From NCBI RefSeq assembly GCF_048820935.1, contig NZ_JBMERD010000006.1, positions 1 through 64,000 of the forward strand: a stretch of DNA of 64,000 nucleotides. Direction: 5' to 3'. The notes beneath the pieces were generated by a model. It saw only the letters and a list, made by a program, of their open reading frames with translations, was not told the origin of the DNA and made no database searches. The translations under genes were made by a program, and so were the position numbers. Shown here piece by piece: positions 61,354-64,000 of the stretch. Source of the stretch: Algicoccus sp048820935 (GTDB taxonomy: Bacteria > Pseudomonadota > Gammaproteobacteria > Burkholderiales > Burkholderiaceae_B). The first letter of the stretch is position 1. The number at the start of each line of letters is the position of its first letter.

Positions 61354-62199
61354 ATGAACTCAACTCCAACACTACTGGGTCAAACTGTGATCTACCCTTC
61401 TCAGTACAGTCCCGCACTTCTGGAGCCGATCAAACGTGCCAGTGCGCGCGCCGAGCTGACGGGTTTGAATGCTTCAGTTCTTAACTTGCCTTTTGTGGGA
61501 TGGGATCTCTGGCGTGCCTACGAGGTTTCCTGGCTTAACTCAAAAGGATTGCCTCAGGTTGCCATTGTTCAGATACAAATTCCCTTTGATAGTCCTTCAC
61601 TGGTCGAATCCAAATCACTCAAACTTTATCTCAACAGTTTGAATCAAACTGTCTTCAAAGCACCAGAAGATGTCCTAGCCTGTCTTCATCAAGATCTTAG
61701 TCAGGTTGTGGGTAGTGAGATTCACATCGATCTTAAAACCGCCGAGCACTTTGATTCAGAACACATTCTGGAACCAAACAACAGTTTGTGCTTGGATACA
61801 CAAGACATCGAAGTTGACTGCTATACACCCAACCCAGATTTTTTAAATACCGATGCTTCTAAAAAAGTAATCACGGAGTCAGTCTTTAGTCGTTTACTTA
61901 AATCGAACTGCCCTGTTACGGGCCAGCCGGACTGGGCCAGTGTGCATATTGACTATAAAGGCACACCCATCGATCATGCGGGATTGTTGCGCTACATTGT
62001 GTCGTTGCGCAATCATGAAGGCTTTCATGAACATTGCGTTGAACAACTTTTTTGTGAGATCTGGCATCGCTGTAAACCGCAAACACTCAGCGTTTACGCG
62101 CGTTATACCCGCCGTGGCGGCATTGACATCAACCCTTGGCGGGCCACACCAGGCCATCAACCACCCGCTTATTTGCCTGCTCGAAGTGCACAGCAATAA
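61354..62199 (+). CDS. queF: NADPH-dependent 7-cyano-7-deazaguanine reductase
   Basis: QueF reduces preQ0 to preQ1 for queuosine in tRNA. The 281 residues are the long two-domain type. The N-terminal half has NLPFVGWDLWRAYEVSWLN and the specific QueF motif ESKSLKLYLNSLNQT. The C-terminal half has the active cysteine in LLKSNCPVTGQPDWASV, the NADPH/substrate segment HEGFHEHCVEQLF and YTRRGGIDINPWRA. It is close to the end of pgsA on the other strand. Together with the YhhQ gene it forms the queuosine theme of the window. Confidence 0.95.
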   Translation: MNSTPTLLGQTVIYPSQYSPALLEPIKRASARAELTGLNASVLNLPFVGWDLWRAYEVSWLNSKGLPQVAIVQIQIPFDSPSLVESKSLKLYLNSLNQTVFKAPEDVLACLHQDLSQVVGSEIHIDLKTAEHFDSEHILEPNNSLCLDTQDIEVDCYTPNPDFLNTDASKKVITESVFSRLLKSNCPVTGQPDWASVHIDYKGTPIDHAGLLRYIVSLRNHEGFHEHCVEQLFCEIWHRCKPQTLSVYARYTRRGGIDINPWRATPGHQPPAYLPARSAQQ

Positions 62200-62202
62200 A
62201 AC

Positions 62203-62772
62203 TTAAGCACGATCGCGGATCGTGGGCCACGCTTTTTTCAGGTAATAAAACATTGACCAGACGGTGAGCAACGCGGCAATCACAATCAGAATCTGACCAA
62301 TGACATAGATCGGCACATCGTGCCAAGACGTTTTATAGAGCAAACAGGGAATAGCCACCATTTGTGCCGCTGTTTTGAACTTGCCTAGCCAGTGCACGGC
62401 CACACTTGCGCTGGCTCCCATTTGCGCCATCCATTCGCGCAAAGCAGAAATGGCGATTTCCCGGCCGATAATCACAAGCGCAATCAGACTATCCACTCGG
62501 CCAAGTTTCAGAAGCACTAACAAAGCAGCAGCAACCATGAGTTTGTCAGCCACTGGATCTAAAAAAGCGCCAAAGGCCGATGTTTGCTTCCATCGACGTG
62601 CTAACCAACCATCGGCCCAATCGGTAATCGCAGCCGCAATAAAGATCCAAGCCGCAATCGCATCTCGCACAGGCACAGAGACCCAGCTTTCAGGAATATA
62701 AAACAACGCCACAAACACAGGGATCACGGCAATCCGTAGCCACGTGAGCGCAATCGGTAAATTAAATGGCAT
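62203..62772 (-). CDS. pgsA: CDP-diacylglycerol-glycerol-3-phosphate 3-phosphatidyltransferase
   Basis: PgsA makes phosphatidylglycerol phosphate at the membrane. The 189-residue protein has the CDP-alcohol phosphotransferase signature DWADGWLARRWKQTSAFGAFLDPVADK (D-x2-D-G-x2-A-R-x8-G-x3-D-x3-D) near residue 50 and several helices. The order uvrC-pgsA is conserved in many proteobacteria. Ends 3 bases from the convergent queF stop. Confidence 0.95.
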   Translation of the reverse strand: MPFNLPIALTWLRIAVIPVFVALFYIPESWVSVPVRDAIAAWIFIAAAITDWADGWLARRWKQTSAFGAFLDPVADKLMVAAALLVLLKLGRVDSLIALVIIGREIAISALREWMAQMGASASVAVHWLGKFKTAAQMVAIPCLLYKTSWHDVPIYVIGQILIVIAALLTVWSMFYYLKKAWPTIRDRA

Positions 62773-62805
62773 ACAACGACCTATCCCTATTCAGAAGCTT
62801 CGGCA

Positions 62806-64000
62806 TTAAATACCCCGAAACGCATCATAAATTCTTTTGGCGAGTGAAACAGAAATCCCATCGACTGTCGCCAATTGTTCCACACTGGCTTCACTCACGC
62901 CTCTCAACCCCCCGAAGCGCGCCAGCAGTCGCTGGCGACGTTTCGGACCAATGCCCTCGATATCCTCTAAGCGAGAGCTTTGTCTCGCCTTGGAGCGCTT
63001 GGCACGCATCCCAGTAATCGCAAATCGGTGCGCTTCATCTCGAATCTGCGCCACCAGCATTAATGCGCTGCTCGTCGGACCTAACTCTAGCGATTGTCGC
63101 CCATCGGCGAACAAAAGGGTTTCAAGCCCTGTTTTACGATGATCGCCTTTAGCAACACCCACTAGTACAGAAATGTCCAAACCGTACTCTGCGAACACTT
63201 GTCGGGCCACTTCAACCTGCCCTTTGCCACCGTCGACTAAGACTAAATCTGGCAATTCAGAAAAACCATCTACAACTCGACTATAACGCCGTGTCAGGAC
63301 CTGGCGCATTGCGGCGTAATCATCACCCGGCGTAATCCCCACAATGTTATAGCGACGATACAAAGAAGGCTGCATTTCGTGATGCTGAAAAACCACGCAA
63401 GAAGCTTGTGTCGCCTCACCCGAGGTATGACTGATATCAAAACACTCAATGCGCAACTTGTCCAGAGAATCTTCATTGGCGTCTAACCCTAATTGCTCGG
63501 CCAATGCCAGTGTCCGGGCTTGCTGGGAACCGGATTGAGCTAATGCACGCCCCAATGCCAATTGGGCATTGAGCAAAGCCTGCTCTAACCAAGCCTTACG
63601 CACACCTTGTGGTCGAACCAGCAATCGGGTTTTACGATTCTGTGCATCTGAGAGCAAATCCACCACCCGAGGATCGCGTAAAGGTGGATTCACCACCAAA
63701 ACAGCCGGCAACGCCTGTGATAAATAATGTTGGGACAGAAAGGCTTCAAGCACATCGACAGCATCATCACCATCGACCTGAGTTGGAAAAAATGCACGAT
63801 CCCCCAAGTGCCGACCAGCGCGCACCATGGCGAGGTTCACACAGGCCCGCCCACCCTGTAGATGCACTGCCACAATGTCGGTATCACTGGCATTCAGATC
63901 TTCCATTGTCTGTTGCTGCAAAATTTTAGACAATGCGCTCATTTGATCGCGTAACTGAGCCGCTTGCTCAAACGCCAAGGCGTCGGACGCAGCCTGCATC
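62806..64000 (-). CDS. uvrC: Excinuclease ABC subunit C (3' part, cut by window edge)
   Basis: UvrC makes the two incisions around DNA damage. The window holds the C-terminal 398 or so residues; the start lies beyond base 64000. Visible are the UVR motif (ALAFEQAAQLRDQMSALSKI), the RNase H-like endonuclease domain with RIECFDISHTSGEATQASCVVF and PDLVLVDGGKGQVEVA, and the C-terminal tandem helix-hairpin-helix (LEDIEGIGPKRRQRLLARFGGL, TVDGISVSLAKRIY). It lies 33 bases upstream of pgsA. Confidence 0.95.
   Translation of the reverse strand, partial: MQAASDALAFEQAAQLRDQMSALSKILQQQTMEDLNASDTDIVAVHLQGGRACVNLAMVRAGRHLGDRAFFPTQVDGDDAVDVLEAFLSQHYLSQALPAVLVVNPPLRDPRVVDLLSDAQNRKTRLLVRPQGVRKAWLEQALLNAQLALGRALAQSGSQQARTLALAEQLGLDANEDSLDKLRIECFDISHTSGEATQASCVVFQHHEMQPSLYRRYNIVGITPGDDYAAMRQVLTRRYSRVVDGFSELPDLVLVDGGKGQVEVARQVFAEYGLDISVLVGVAKGDHRKTGLETLLFADGRQSLELGPTSSALMLVAQIRDEAHRFAITGMRAKRSKARQSSRLEDIEGIGPKRRQRLLARFGGLRGVSEASVEQLATVDGISVSLAKRIYDAFRGI

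Noticed and set aside
1..64000. CRISPR array, prophage, toxin-antitoxin or restriction system
   Set aside because: No regularly spaced repeats, phage structural genes, paired toxin-antitoxin genes or methylase/nuclease pairs were seen.

Overview
The window looks like a chromosome segment of a betaproteobacterium of the order Burkholderiales, family Alcaligenaceae, with base composition and codon use more AT-rich than Bordetella. The evidence is gene order and protein similarity recognised by eye: cysS, alkA, accA, tilS, lysC and tRNA-Ser are adjacent in Bordetella fashion; bamC follows dapA; an FNR-type regulator lies next to a complete cbb3 oxidase cluster; and the FepA/BfeA-like receptor and QueF, PgsA and UvrC block are also typical. 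Genus and species cannot be fixed by reading alone.

Layout. 0.2-8.9 kb: a catecholate-siderophore uptake locus with a TonB receptor, an OmpR-type response regulator without a kinase, an isochorismate synthase, a permease, an ATPase, a binding protein and an IroE/Fes-like esterase. Fur boxes and TTAAG repeats lie in its promoters. 9.0-10.9 kb: a deleted IS3-family element fused to a 5'-truncated, frameshifted YVTN beta-propeller gene. 11.1-28.4 kb: mostly housekeeping genes (tRNA-Ser, lysC, tilS, accA, alkA, cysS, a cyclophilin, lpxH, uppP, a TerC/CBS protein, suhB, trmJ, cysE), then pcaIJ-like CoA-transferase subunits, an MFS carrier and a queuosine-precursor transporter preceded by a probable preQ1-I riboswitch. 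28.7-40.3 kb: an accessory region with an IS200/IS605 TnpA, a DUF924 gene, a heavy-metal cassette (metal chaperone, P1B ATPase, FLP-like Crp regulator), a decayed TnpB with a terminal hairpin, mutS, a DUF924 pseudogene and chrA.

40.4-50.8 kb: bamC, dapA, an M50 protease, a YciO/Sua5 protein, tRNA-Arg, a yeast-type cytosine deaminase, a lipid-linked sugar modification set (YdjC/HpnK deacetylase, GtrA, GT2), clpB with a sigma-32-like promoter, and fnr. 50.8-54.4 kb: two acyl-CoA dehydrogenase-like subunits divergent from a CaiB-family CoA-transferase. 54.4-61.1 kb: ccoI-S-N-O-Q-P-G, fixH-like and a small membrane gene. 61.3-64 kb: queF, pgsA and the 3' part of uvrC.

The most unusual feature is the CcoI position of the cbb3 operon (60185-61141). 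An intact 318-codon frame keeps all eight membrane helices and the CPC metal motif of a copper P-type ATPase, but lacks the metal-binding, actuator, phosphorylation and nucleotide-binding domains. Other points of interest are the paired Fur/TTAAG promoter architecture in the iron locus, a cyclophilin gene with a likely second internal start that would give periplasmic and cytosolic forms, the preQ1 riboswitch candidate, the metal ATPase with CPG in place of CPC, and a stem-loop between that ATPase and its chaperone gene.
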